The translations under genes and the position numbers were made by a program. Under the pieces are notes generated by a model that was not told where the DNA came from, made no database searches, and worked only from the letters and a program-made list of their open reading frames with translations. A stretch of DNA of 64,000 nt, taken from positions 6,536,012 through 6,600,011 of the forward strand of contig CM059623.1 of assembly GCA_030435675.1 (NCBI GenBank), in the 5' to 3' direction. This document shows, in pieces, positions 9,936 to 19,943 of the stretch. The DNA is from Steinernema hermaphroditum (taxonomy: Eukaryota; Nematoda; Chromadorea; Rhabditida; Steinernematidae). Each line of letters starts with the position of its first letter. Position 1 is the first letter of the stretch.

Positions 9936-11114
9936 TAAATTAATTTATTATGGGAGGGGCGGGAATCGATGTGGGGCCTGGAAACGACGTTCACCGCGAG
10001 AGAGCGCTCAGTTCGGTCAAGGAACATTTCTTCTGTCACCGGTTCATGAATGGTCACTTCGATCGATATGACCGTCACCTCGCGTCAAATGAATTTTTAA
10101 GAGCGCCGGGGGCGGCGGGCAACTCGTTCCAAGTGTAAGGCGCGGTGATCAATGTCTGTAGACAGAGACGCTGCGGTCTGCTGTCGGCGGCAAAGGCCAG
10201 TCTGGCAGTCGAGATAAGCTGCAGGCAGATCGGGTGCACTCTTGGATGCACGCGGAAACGTTCGAACCTCGCACCGCACTCGGTGTCTGTGTCTGAATTT
10301 GTCGCGGCAGGACCGTTTTCGGAGAATCCCGCATGCATTCTCGGGCCGCGAGTGATCACGATTGGCAGAGATTCTTAATGCGTCGCTAAGCATTGTTTTG
10401 GAGCGCGGATGGTGACGTCGCGTGCAAAGTTCTCGGCGTTGCACTCTCGGAGGCGGCGCGCTCGCTTAAGAGGCTGCTGCATCAAGTTGTTCCGAAGCGC
10501 GTCGATTTGCTTGGCTCTCCGCGAAACGATCTCCGCCGCCCGTGTTCGTGCGCTTTTTGCAGCTGCTCGCTCCGGACGATCGTCGCATGATTTTCTCGTG
10601 GAACGACGTTCGCGACGTCCATTGTTCCCTTCAGCAGCAGCTGCGCCGCAGGGCCATGGGGAACGACAACGGGCTGAAGATGTGTGGGAGCGAACTCCGT
10701 CTTTGACGTCACATGCGAATAATTATCACGAACGCCGTCAATATTCAGTGCTTTTAGGGGTTTAGGAGCGAACTGAGTTGTTTTTTGAGTGACCCGTCTT
10801 CCTCAGTTGTGTCGTCAGAACGGCTGCCTCTGTTTGTTTACGATAGCGTGTTTTGCAACTCCCATGTGTACGCTGCTGAAATGTGTGTCTCTTTTCACCT
10901 GCAAAATTCGTGCGTAGTTTCGGTTTTTTTAGCGATACCGAAGAGCGACATTCTGAGAGGTGTTATTCCGAAATGCTCCATCAGCTTGGAATGCGCCGAT
11001 AGCTCTAATAATTCATATTTTCCGTGATTATATAACATCGCTGTTTATGGCTTCTTTACGCCATGGGCTCATGATGACTGCATTGCAGGATATTTACGTT
11101 ATATGACAAGATAG
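9936..11114. other. Intergenic; no gene supported
   Basis: About 1.2 kb between ERCC8 and the C2H2 gene. It is GC-rich from 10.08 to 10.7 kb, with open frames on both strands, none recognisable and none with a convincing exon chain. A minus-strand stretch at 10075-10140 reads YTWNELPAAPGALKNSF, faintly like the end of a LINE protein, which could mean an old retroelement scrap. From 10.75 kb it is AT-richer and probably holds the promoter of the next gene. Confidence 0.4.
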
Positions 11115-12163
11115 ATGCCTGTGGATGGTGATGAATCAATGCAGATCGATGAAGTGGGAACCTGGAGTTGCAGTTCGACGTCGGATTTGAGGAGCGAACA
11201 TATTGTGTTGCAGTGTTCGTTCTGTCGGGAAGTTTTCAGTGCGCCAGAGCTTCTCTGTGATCATGTGACGGACCATCATGATACTAGTGTTCCCCTCTGG
11301 CACCAGCGATTTGCCACTAAGCAGGAGTTTTCGGTCAGTTGCATCTTTTGAACTACAAATCACGTATCTTTTTTCTTGCAGGAGTTTATGAAATCGGTGG
11401 AAGAACATCGGTCGGAAAGAGTTGGATACGTTCATCCTCATTTCCATTTTGATTTCAGCTCTATGAGAGAAAATCTCTGTGATGTAAGATCAGTTTCTTG
11501 TTCAATTAGTTTTTTCATAGCTTTTTTTGTAGAATTACTACACGTTCTGTGATGAAATAGCACAACCTCTTAAGCGTCGAAAACTGGATGATTCGTCGGG
11601 TTCGCAGACTATTATAGTGAACTGTACAGCTTTTCTGCACGTATATGTCTATGTAGACGGTTCCCACATGGTGATATACTGTCTTGACCACAGTTGCGGG
11701 TGCGCAAACGACGTCAGAATCAACGCGAAGGTTAACACAAAGTGTCTGAAACGGAATCATGAGAACGCCCAAAAAGACGGTCCGTCCGAGCACTGTTCCG
11801 TGAACCTTCAAGAAGACAACAGCGATTCAACGTCGTGTGATGACGCACAGATGCCAGATTCTGCCAGGTCGGTGGTAGGAGACCTTCCAAGCTGCAAGAT
11901 ATCGTTCCACTGTGAGCGTGAGACGAAACGCAAAAACGCGTCAACTGCATCAGACCCTCCGGACGTGGCTACTCTCCTTGAATCCATTAATGAGGGCCTT
12001 TCACAAGCGCATATCAAAGGAGGACGCTCTCAATCCGTCGATGTAGGTTCTTCATAACAACTCTGATAATTTCTTGTAGTTTTAACAGGCTGTCGACGTG
12101 TGCGAACCAATGGAGGTCGTGAATAGAGAATCGGTTCCAGGCGACCCTTGTCCCTGTGCGTGA
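11115..12163 (+). CDS. C2H2 zinc-finger protein of unknown function
   Basis: Four exons: 11115-11333, about 11382-11483, about 11532-12040 and 12090-12163. Near residue 35 is one C2H2-type finger, CSFC-x12-HVTDHH. The third exon has KRRKLDD (possible nuclear signal) followed by TAFLHVYVYVDGSHMVIYCL and a Ser/Asp-rich, low-complexity stretch. The protein ends in GDPCPCA. An AG stands immediately before the ATG (GATAG|ATG), as at other genes here, consistent with a spliced leader joining at the start codon. ATTAAA at about 12302 may be the poly(A) signal. I do not recognise the family; transcription or chromatin factor is a guess from the finger. Confidence 0.65.
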
Positions 12164-12351
12164 AATGCAGATCTCGGATATATACCTGTTGTTCTGTGTA
12201 AATAACTCATTAACTTATTCTTACATTTATGAGATTCTTGTGAGAACATCCCGTAATTCCATCAGTGCTAATGCATTTCTGTCACTGTAGACGATTTTTG
12301 TTATTAAAGTCATGCCTTCAACAGCTTCTCCAAATACCACATACTATAGGA

Positions 12352-12535
12352 CCAGTGTAAACGGTGGCCGTGGCCACCGATGTGTGTGGTTGTGGCTGTG
12401 GGTGTGGCTGTGGCCGTGGTGTAAACGATGGCCGTGGCCACCGATGTGTGTGGTTGTGGCTGTGGTTGTGGCTGTGGCCGTGGTGTAAACGGTGGCCGTG
12501 GCCGTGGCCACCGATGTGGGTGGCCACGGCTGTGG
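12352..12535. repeat. Minisatellite in the element's left arm, ~72 bp unit
   Basis: About two and a half copies of a unit made of GTGTAAACGRTGGCCGTGGC, then CACCGATGTGTGTGGTTGTG and a GTGGCTGTGG run. The unit begins with the terminal sequence of the surrounding element, so the array arose by duplication of its end. Confidence 0.75.
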
Positions 12536-13261
12536 GTGTTGTGAAGTAAGCGGTTCTGCGGCCACTCTAATGTGACGGTGGCGGAGAAGATAATGAAAAC
12601 GGAAAATATAATTGACGAAACAAAGGGAGGGAAGAATAAGCAGGCGAAGATAATCAGGTTAAGCAGGTACATAAATGACTTAATGTTAAGGAAGCCATGT
12701 AAGGGAGTAAATATTCGTAAAGGCGGGTGATGCATGCCATCATAGAAGAGCCAACGACCTGCATAGGAAATAACGCAGTGCCGAGGGTTTTTTACGGTAG
12801 CACCGGCCAAGCGGAAATTAACGCCGAGAATCTAAAAATATAATATAAAAAAGAAACGAAAAAAGAAAGCACATTAAGAGTAAACGGAAGTAGGTCCGTC
12901 TCCCTTTAGTGCCCTTTATCAGCTCCGTTGTACAATCACCTTTTTCCAGCCCTTGGCTCCTTCTTCCAAAGGCAAATCTAAGCCAAGGTCACGACCCTCC
13001 TACGGATTTAGTAGCGCGGGTGGTCCATCTTACAAGGAAACCTTCCGAAGTGTCCTGCTCGGATCGAGCTGGAAATTGACACACAGACAGGCCTCCATTA
13101 CTGAATGTCAACTCCAAAAGGGCACCTGCTTATACGCATACCAGGTCATGTAAACACCCTTCGCAAATTTTGGTCGAACGATTATAATCAACTTTGCCCA
13201 AAAGTGAAACGGTATGTGTGGCTGATCTGGTAAGCATGTGTGGTATGTGTGGCTATGTGGT

Positions 13262-13331
13262 ATGTGTGGCTGATCTGGTAAGCAGCTTGGTTGACGTTTT
13301 TGGGATCCGGGTTCGACTCCGCTTCGGACCC
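13262..13331 (+). repeat. tRNA-like module in left arm of the foldback
   Basis: A-box-like TGGCTGATCTGGTAAGC, then B-box GGTTCGACTCC and a six-T run (13334-13339). Just upstream, GGTATGTGTGGC is locally triplicated (13211-13270). Its mirror copy is at 14038-14108. Confidence 0.5.
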
Positions 13332-14037
13332 ACATTTTTTCTTTTCGCTTCTCCAACATATTTAAGCTTGATTTTTTCTTCGTGCTCAATCCTATCCAAA
13401 CTTCAGTTATGAATGCTAGCAATGTTTTGCGCCTCCTTACGGGAGTACGGTCGAACGTGTAACGCTAAGATCGAGGCGAGACTAAGGGCAAACGGTAGGC
13501 CTAGGTGAGTGTATAAACTGTGCAAAAAATCAGCTGCCCATACGTCAAAAAAGTCCTTCAAATAAGATGCGCTATTCTTTCTCACGCACGTATCATCGTT
13601 TCTCACCGGTGATTCCTAATTGACCCAGTGTGTACTTAAGCTCGCAACTTTGTTTTGGTTGGAAAGTATTCATGCATACTAACTAAAGTAACCGTCCGAT
13701 AAATCACGATCCAACTATCAGACAGATCTTAAGTATATACTTTGGCGCTTGGGAATCACCAGTGAGAAACGGATATCTACTTGCTTGGAACAGATAGCGC
13801 ATCTTTTTGGACGGGCATAGAGCGCATATGAACAGCTAAGTTTTTGCTCAGTTTACATACTCACCGAGGCCTACCGTTTGCCCCTAGTCTCGCCTCGATC
13901 TTAGCGTTACACGTTTGACCGTACTCTCGTAAGGAGGCGCAAAACATTGCTAGCAATCATAACTGAAGTTTGGATAGGATTGAGCACGAAGAAAAAATCA
14001 AGCTTAAATATGTTGGAGAAGCGAAAAGAAAAAATGT

Positions 14038-14108
14038 GGGTCCGGAGCGGAGTCGAACCCGGATCCCAAAAACGTCAACCAAGCTGCTTACCAGATCAGC
14101 CACACATA
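14038..14108 (-). repeat. tRNA-like module in right arm of the foldback
   Basis: Mirror image of the module at 13262-13331, with the same boxes and T-run on the minus strand. Confidence 0.5.
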
Positions 14109-14480
14109 CCGTTTGTTCACTTTTGGGCAAAGTTGATTATAATCGTTCGACCAAAATTTGCGAAGGGTGTTTACATGACCTGGTATGCGTATAAGCAGGT
14201 GCCCTTTTGGGGTTGACATTCAGTAATGGAGGCCTATCTGTGTGTTAATTTCCAGCTCGATCCGAGCAGGACACTTCGGAAGGTTCCCTTGTTAGTTTTC
14301 TGGCAGTGCAGCTGCCCCATTCGCGTGTCGTACTCTTCCGCCACCCGACAATCCGGTATATGTTCCTGAAATACCGGCTTACAGGTCGCAGTATCACCTG
14401 TCTCGCGTATCCCCGGGTTTCCGCTCCGGTCTTAAGGACGTCCGTGGCATTATGCGTCTTATAGCGCAGCATCCTGCTCA

Positions 14481-14961
14481 CAAGGGAACGGTCAATCATG
14501 CAACTCTAAGATCGACGCGAGACTAGGGGCGAACGGTAGGCCTAGATGAGTGTATAAACTGTACAAAATACTAGGTGCCCTCACGCGCTCTATGGCCGTC
14601 AAAGGAGATGCGATATGCTTTCTCACCGATGCCATATTAGTTTCTCACCGGTGATTCCCAAGTGACCCAGTGTATACCTAACGAGCATCAGGTAGTCGGA
14701 TCGTAATTTGTCAGACGGTTACCTTAGGTAGTATGTATGAACACTTTCCAACCCAAACAAAATTGTGAGTTTAAGTATACACTGGGTCACTTGGGAATCA
14801 TCGGTGAGAAACGATGCTATGCTGGTGAGAAAGCCTCTTTTGACGGACATAGAGCGCGTTAGGGCACCTAGCATTTTACACTGTTAATACACCCACCTAG
14901 GCCTACCGTTTGCCCCTAGTCTCGCGTCGACCTTAGAGTTGCATGATTGACCGTTCCCTTG
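14481..14961. mobile_element. Short Tc4/Tc5-like foldback element
   Basis: A 481-bp inverted repeat with ends CAAGGGAACGGTCAATCATG. TNA duplication TCA on each side (14478-14480 and 14962-14964) lies within CTCAG-type target sequence. Arms of about 180 bp share GGCCTACCGTTTGCCCCTAG and the TCACTTGGGAATCA centre with the larger copy, but the tRNA-like module is missing, so it looks like an internal-deletion derivative. Confidence 0.8.
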
Positions 14962-15638
14962 TCAGTTACATGCCGTCATCACTGCGTTGCCTCCCATCAT
15001 TACTAAGGCTTACCTCCGCAGTGTTAAAGATAGTCCGTTTCATCACGTAGCTGTGATGCATTATCGGCAACAGAAACGGTCTCGACCCGTCCGGTCTTGT
15101 TGCACTATTACTTAATGCTCTTGGTGTAGTAGCCATCTGGGTCTACATAGCCCTGCCGTTCATGTTTCGCGACCGCCCTTTTGTTCTCCGCTGCTCGGTA
15201 GCCGGAACATACATTTATTAACATAATAACAATGAATTTTTTGTCTTCTCTCCTATGTACATCACAACGTCCGCGGCCACAGCCACGGCCACCGTTTACA
15301 CCGGTCCCCATACTGTACAATATCAAGAAAGTTCTACCGGTCTCCCCTCGGCTACTTTCAAAGCAGTGAAGGTTCCCAGACATGTCTCGAAGAACCACCT
15401 GCACATCCTCTGCACCGCTGCCTAAACCCGGCGACGTCAAGCTCATTTGCATTCGAGCTATCAGCAGAGCGGTCGATGGGCCCCTGTTTGGTCTTGTTCT
15501 TTGAAGCTTTGCTTGCCCTGAGTGGTGAGGAACGCACGTCCGACTTCAGTAACCGTCCATTTAGTAGTAGCTCTGCTGACTCCGTTCGTGACTACCTCAT
15601 GTACCTACTGCGGTAAGAAAAGCAAGAAGGAGAAAAGG

Positions 15639-15840
15639 ATGGGAAAGGCTCTGCCGGACGTTACGCGGCGTTCGGTTCAGCCTGTACACGAAGGGAAACT
15701 GGAAGAACTTGCCAAAACCGAGGTGAGCATTCGATGCGACTCCTTCCTTACACGATCTCTTATAGAAGACACAAGAAGAAACAGAGGCCACGCAAGAGAA
15801 CTCCATGCCACTCTCGCCGATCATTGAAAGCAAGGAGTAG
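15639..15840 (+). CDS. Small uncertain two-exon ORF
   Basis: MGKALPDVTRRSVQPVHEGK begins at 15639; an intron with GTGAGC and TTATAG borders (about 15722-15765) joins it to a Glu/Thr-rich end (PLSPIIESKE, stop 15838-15840). AATAAA follows at 15883. Another frame through the same exons is also open (ending GIFE near 15886), so the reading frame is not secure. No family recognised. Confidence 0.3.
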
Positions 15841-16160
15841 AAACATGAACATCCGCGATTTCTCGTTGATCGGAATCTTTGAATAAATGAGTACTGTAGC
15901 CATCTTTCTGGGACCACCCCGCCAGCGCGTAGAACTTTCTGTAGGCCAAGACAAGATCATTTGGGATGGAGGCCGCTGCTTTTCCTTCCCGCTTGTTTTG
16001 GTTTCTGGTCTCTCGATATGGTTTCTGTGGACCTGTCGGCCGTATTATTCGCAGGTTTCCTGTAGTTGTGAATGGGATTTGTCTTGATCGCGCCTAATTT
16101 GGAGCTATGCTCAGCTTTGAACCTAATCGCTGTGATTTCAGTCGTTCAAAACGTAGCAAC

Positions 16161-16823
16161 ATGTCTGCCTCTACGGCCGAAGCTCAAAAATCGCCCAAGG
16201 CAGCCAAAACGAAGAAAGCTGTGGACCATCCTGCGTACAGTGAGATGATCAAAAGCGCCATCACCGCACTGAACGAGAAGAAGGGTTCCAGCAGACAGGC
16301 GATTGTCAAGTACATTCGCGAGCACTACAGCGTTGGAAGTGATGCCAAGAACGTAAGTTTTCCTCAGCAATTTCTCCATTCAAACATGTGTCTCTAGATC
16401 AACCTTCACGTTGTCAAGGCACTGAAGAAAACCACCGAAAATGGAACTCTCAAGCAGGTGTCCGGAACTGGTGGTAGCGGCAGCTTCAAGTTGCCTAAGA
16501 CTCTCAAGGCACCCAAGAAGTCTACGCCCACGGAGCCAAGGAAGGCGCTTTCTTCCGAGAAGAAACAGTCCACTTCTGCCAAGAGTCCTAAGAAGACGTC
16601 TGTGAAGAAGAAGACTCCCACATCTACGTCGAAGTCTGCGGGCAAGCCGTACAAGAAAGCGGCGACTGCGAAGCCGAAGAAAACGGTTTCTTCCGAGAAG
16701 AAACAGTCCACTTCCGCCAAGACTCCAAAGAAGACGGCTGTGAAGAAGAAGACTCCCACTTCTATGTCGAAGGCTGCGGGCAAGCCGCCTAAGAAGGCTG
16801 CCACTGCAGTTCCCAAAATCTGA
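16161..16823 (+). CDS. Linker histone H1
   Basis: H1 binds linker DNA at the nucleosome entry/exit and compacts chromatin. Two exons (16161-16352 and 16398-16823). The N-terminus is followed by the winged-helix globular domain from HPAYSEMIKSAITALNEKKG to GTGGSGSFKLPK, which the intron splits after SVGSDAKN. The tail is Lys/Ser/Thr/Ala-rich and contains a duplicated ~45-residue block: each copy starts SSEKKQSTSAK and ends KKAATA. An intron and an AATAAA (about 16849) instead of a histone stem-loop suggest a polyadenylated, replication-independent H1. An acceptor-like TTTCAG ends at 16141, 19 bp before the ATG. PIGG starts 165 bp downstream. Confidence 0.95.
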
Positions 16824-16988
16824 AATTTGTCATGTTAGAATGTCGCCAATAAAATTTCTCGTTGTCTTTGTTTGGTGGTCTTGGTCGTTGTGGTCTTGGT
16901 CCGACGAACTTGCGTCGCCCAATTGTCTGGGGACATTCCGGTGGGTTGTATACATGGATATCTGTTCGGCCTTCCAGTGCCGTCGGTT

Positions 16989-19457
16989 ATGGTCGACACA
17001 CGTGCGGTGGCGCTGGCGGCTTTCGCCGTCTCGACCGTTCTGTTCGCCGTCGTGTTCTTCCCTGTTCCTCCTTCCGAGATCTCGCGGGCCGAGAAATTGG
17101 AGCTGCATGGAGCATGTCGGGAGGCGCCGAGGCCTTTCGAGAAGCTCGTGCTGATGGTAATCGACGCATGGAGCTGGAACTTCCTGGAGGCGGCAAGATC
17201 GGACATGCCGTTCGTGTGGAAGGCGATAGATGCACGGGAGGCGATCCTTTTCGTCGCCAACGTCCAGACTCCGACTGTCACTTTACCCAGAATCAAGGTG
17301 TGTCTAGCCTCTTCGGTCACCTATGTATTTCGTTTTAGGCGATCGTTTCGGGAACGATATCTTCCTTTGTTGACGTTGTGTTCAATTTCTTCTCCTCGGA
17401 CTACAAGTCGGACAGCTTGATCTCCATTCTGAATGAGTCGTCCAGCCGGATGGTCTTTTATGGCGACGATACTTGGCTGAAGATGTTCCCAACAGGTAAT
17501 GTAGTCATGACATTTCTGTGTTATTCTACTATTTTTATAGCTTTCCTGAGAAGTTCTGGAGTTCATAGCTTCTTTGTGCGCGATTTTACCGAAGTAGGTC
17601 CGTGCCAATCCAATTTTCGCACATGCTGGTGGCATTCAGGTCGACGACAATGTGACACGAGGTTTGGACAGTGAAATCGCCTCCAATTTTCGCGACTTTG
17701 ATGCACTCTTTCTCCACTATCTCGGATTGGACCATATTGGGCACTCGTTGGGTGGAAAAGATCCTCAAATTCCCGTAAAACTTCGAGAGATGGATGTCAT
17801 TGTCGAAAAGATCCACATGAACCTCGGCAAGCTGAATCATTCCTCCTTGCTTGTTGTTCTCGGAGATCACGGAATGACCGAGGCAGGCGGTCACGGAGGC
17901 TCTTCGAAGTCCGAAGTTTCCGTTCCGATCGTTATCTTTCCTGTTAACGGAGCCCCACTTCCGGCGACTAGTGAAGAACCTTTTTCGAAGATCCAGCAGA
18001 TTGATCTTGTCTCTTCGCTGAGTGGACTTCTGGGGCTGAGAATTCCAAATGAGAATCTAGGGGTTTCCTTTTCTTCGCAGATTAGCGATTCTGTATGGTC
18101 CCTTTTTAATCTGCGCCAGATTGTGAATGCCTTCCTTCGCCGGTCCTCATCAGGTGACTTCAGTTAGAAAACTCTTTTCGATTTATTTTCTTTTCTTTTT
18201 AGAGCGCCTCCTGTACTGCAAGTCGAAACTTGATACTGTGGTGGACCAACTCTGCTCTGCCCCGACCGCCCATTCAAAAATAGTTCGTCCCGTGGTAAGA
18301 GTTTGCCAGCAAGAACTACGACGACTACAAGCTGATCTAATGTCGTCGCAGTCCTTCAACGCCGAGTTGCTAATTTTCTCGCTTATCCTGAGCTTCACGG
18401 TTAGTTCGGTTTTGCAGGCTTCGTTATTAAAGTTTTGTTTTATGCTTCAGGCGATAGCGTTCTACTTTTCGTCTAAAACCAAACGCATTCCTGCTGATAC
18501 GCCCCTCGAGGTGGCCTTCTTCTTCGCAATTTTATTGGAGCCACTCATTTATTTCGCATCAAGTTTGACGGAGGAAGAACATGACGTATGGTAACTTGTT
18601 AATTCCTTGTTTATTCACTGGTTTTCCCCATTCAGGTATTTCCTATACTCTTCCTTCCTCATGTTGTCTTCAGTTCACTCACCAAAGAGTAACCTTATGC
18701 TCCTTGTACTTCACCGCATATCTCGTGGCTTCACTGAAGGCAGAAGGCGACGGTGGAATCTCGAAGATTCTGGTGAATCGTCTTTTCCTGATCTCAGCAC
18801 CGTCTTCACTACTTTCGCCACCTGGCATATGGACGCTGTTCGGATATTCACAGTTGCCTCCTTACTCCTTTCAAGACGGTTGTCCGTTCGGAAGGCCTTG
18901 TTGGTGGGATGGATTCTCGCTGTTGTCCGCGATGAATTTGTTCCTCTCTGCGTACTTAACGTCTTGGCCTCATTGCTGCCTAAAAGCACTTATGGTTCAT
19001 TCCTTGCACTGATGAGCTCGTTCTATTACCTGGTAAGGGTCTTACTATCGCTATATCTATACTACGTCACTCTAGGGTAATTCAAACAGCATTTCCACAA
19101 TTGACATTAGTGTGGGATACACCGGTTTAGCTTCGTATCAACCTGTCGTAGTTGCGGTTCAGATCGCACTGAATCTCTATTCAGGGCCGTTGATAGTCAC
19201 TTTGTTGTATGTCCCCGCCCATAACCACTGTCAAACTTATCATTTTTAGGGCCAAGTCACTGGAAATCGAAGGCTTTGGAGATCTCGTGGTGATGTCTCG
19301 GGTTCTATCGCTCGCCATCACGATGCTCTCCCTGTTCCTACAACGACACCATCTCTTCGTTTGGACTGTTTTCGCCCCGAAGTTTATCTATGAAATCGGT
19401 CACTTCTTTATCTCCGTTATCGTATTAGCATTGATTAACGGAAATGTTGTCAGATAA
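16989..19457 (+). CDS. PIGG: GPI ethanolamine phosphate transferase 2 (PIGG/GPI7-like)
   Basis: PIGG adds ethanolamine phosphate to the second mannose of the GPI anchor in the ER. The start MVDTRAVALAAFAV gives one N-terminal membrane segment, then a lumenal alkaline-phosphatase-like domain: TPTVTLPRIK with the nucleophile Thr, FYGDDTWLKMFP, HYLGLDHIGH and GDHGMTEAGGHGG, which supply the metal ligands. The C-terminal half (from about 18.36 kb) is a chain of hydrophobic helices. FYGDDTW and the TPTVT block point to PIGG over PIGN or PIGO. About nine short introns. TTCCAG ends 11 bp before the ATG. Its stop overlaps the next small ORF, and it follows H1 by 165 bp: a likely operon. Confidence 0.9.
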
Positions 19458-19810
19458 AGGAATTGTTTGTTCGTTTTCGCATGAACCGTTTTTGGTGACG
19501 AGGCTCCAGCTCTCAAATCCGAGCTTCATCTATTCGACTCTTCCACTAGATTGCCCACGGGGCCTGACGGAATTGGGGTTTGTTTCATTGATGGCTCATG
19601 CGACGATACACTTGAAGATACAATCAACCTGCGCCACTCGCTCACGTTAATCGTCCATTGTCATCCCTCAGCTCCCTTTCCCTTTTTGACGTTCTTCTGC
19701 GCTCTCTTGAACCTCTTCTAATACGCGTTATCCGCCCGAGTGGTGCCTTTGGACAGTGTCGTGGATCGTTAACCGTGTGGACTCTTAGTCTTACTTCAGC
19801 GAGAGTTTGA
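19444..19810 (+). CDS. Small uncertain ORF between PIGG and ATR
   Basis: MLSDKGIVCSFSHEPFLVTR starts inside the end of PIGG in another frame and runs to about 19575. A candidate 95-nt intron (GTTTGT to CCTCAG, to 19670) joins it to SLSLFDVLLRSLEPLLIRVI and a stop at 19808-19810. The ~90-residue product looks hydrophobic and protein-like but I recognise no family. The donor is weak, and a frame overlapping PIGG's stop is unusual. It may instead be PIGG 3'-UTR. Confidence 0.3.
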
Positions 19811-19943
19811 AGGGGAAATAGTCGTACCAAATCGTTCAACAAACCAGGCAATACCCATCGTTTGTAGTTCCCATGTGGTCTCGTCGCGATTCGGTATATT
19901 TGCGCGAAATGAACTTATTCAAACTTTGACGTTTGGACGCGAA

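Larger units (their letters stand above)
13033..14291. mobile_element. Tc4/Tc5-like foldback element, complete
   Basis: Nearly the whole 1.26 kb is one inverted repeat: arms of about 600 bp meet near 13690. Ends are CAAGG(A/G)AACCTTCCGAAG. The flanks are C-TTA before (13030-13032) and TTA-G after (14292-14294), a TNA duplication within a CTNAG target, the signature I know from C. elegans Tc4 and Tc5. Each arm carries a tRNA-like module, so the two modules face each other. No transposase frame survives; matching frames on opposite strands are the arms' mirror images. Confidence 0.8.
12349..15307. mobile_element. Large TIR element with 9-bp target duplication (MULE- or hAT-like), hosting two foldbacks
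   Basis: Left end GGACCAGTGTAAACGG and right end CCGTTTACACCGGTCC are inverted copies that continue into GTGGCCGTGGC. The flanks CATACTATA (12340-12348) and CATACTGTA (15309-15317) look like a 9-bp target duplication with one mismatch; 9 bp suggests a Mutator-like element, 8 bp would suggest hAT. No transposase is visible. The left arm has expanded into a minisatellite (12352-12530), and two Tc4-like foldbacks sit inside (13033-14291 and 14481-14961). Between 12.55 and 13.03 kb I see nothing else. Confidence 0.6.
12310..15452 (-). pseudogene. Possible minus-strand gene end interrupted by the large element
   Basis: On the minus strand an open frame from 15452 encodes MQMSLTSPGLGSGAEDVQVV and continues to FLILYS at the element's right border. 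If the element and one target copy are removed, the frame runs on into MWYLEKLLKA and a stop at 12310-12312. The join restores an open frame, but only for ten codons, which could be chance. I do not recognise the product, and the upstream limit is unclear. Confidence 0.25.

Noticed and set aside
10075..10765. A minus-strand gene between ERCC8 and the C2H2 gene
   Set aside because: Several frames are open because the region is GC-rich; none forms a consistent exon chain or shows a known domain.
12310..12810. His/Thr-rich protein from the minus strand
   Set aside because: It is the translation of the GTGGCC minisatellite in the large element's arm.
13108..14216. Two near-identical ~90-105 residue proteins on opposite strands
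   Set aside because: They are mirror images of the foldback's arms; the B-box of the tRNA-like module lies in the middle of the frame.
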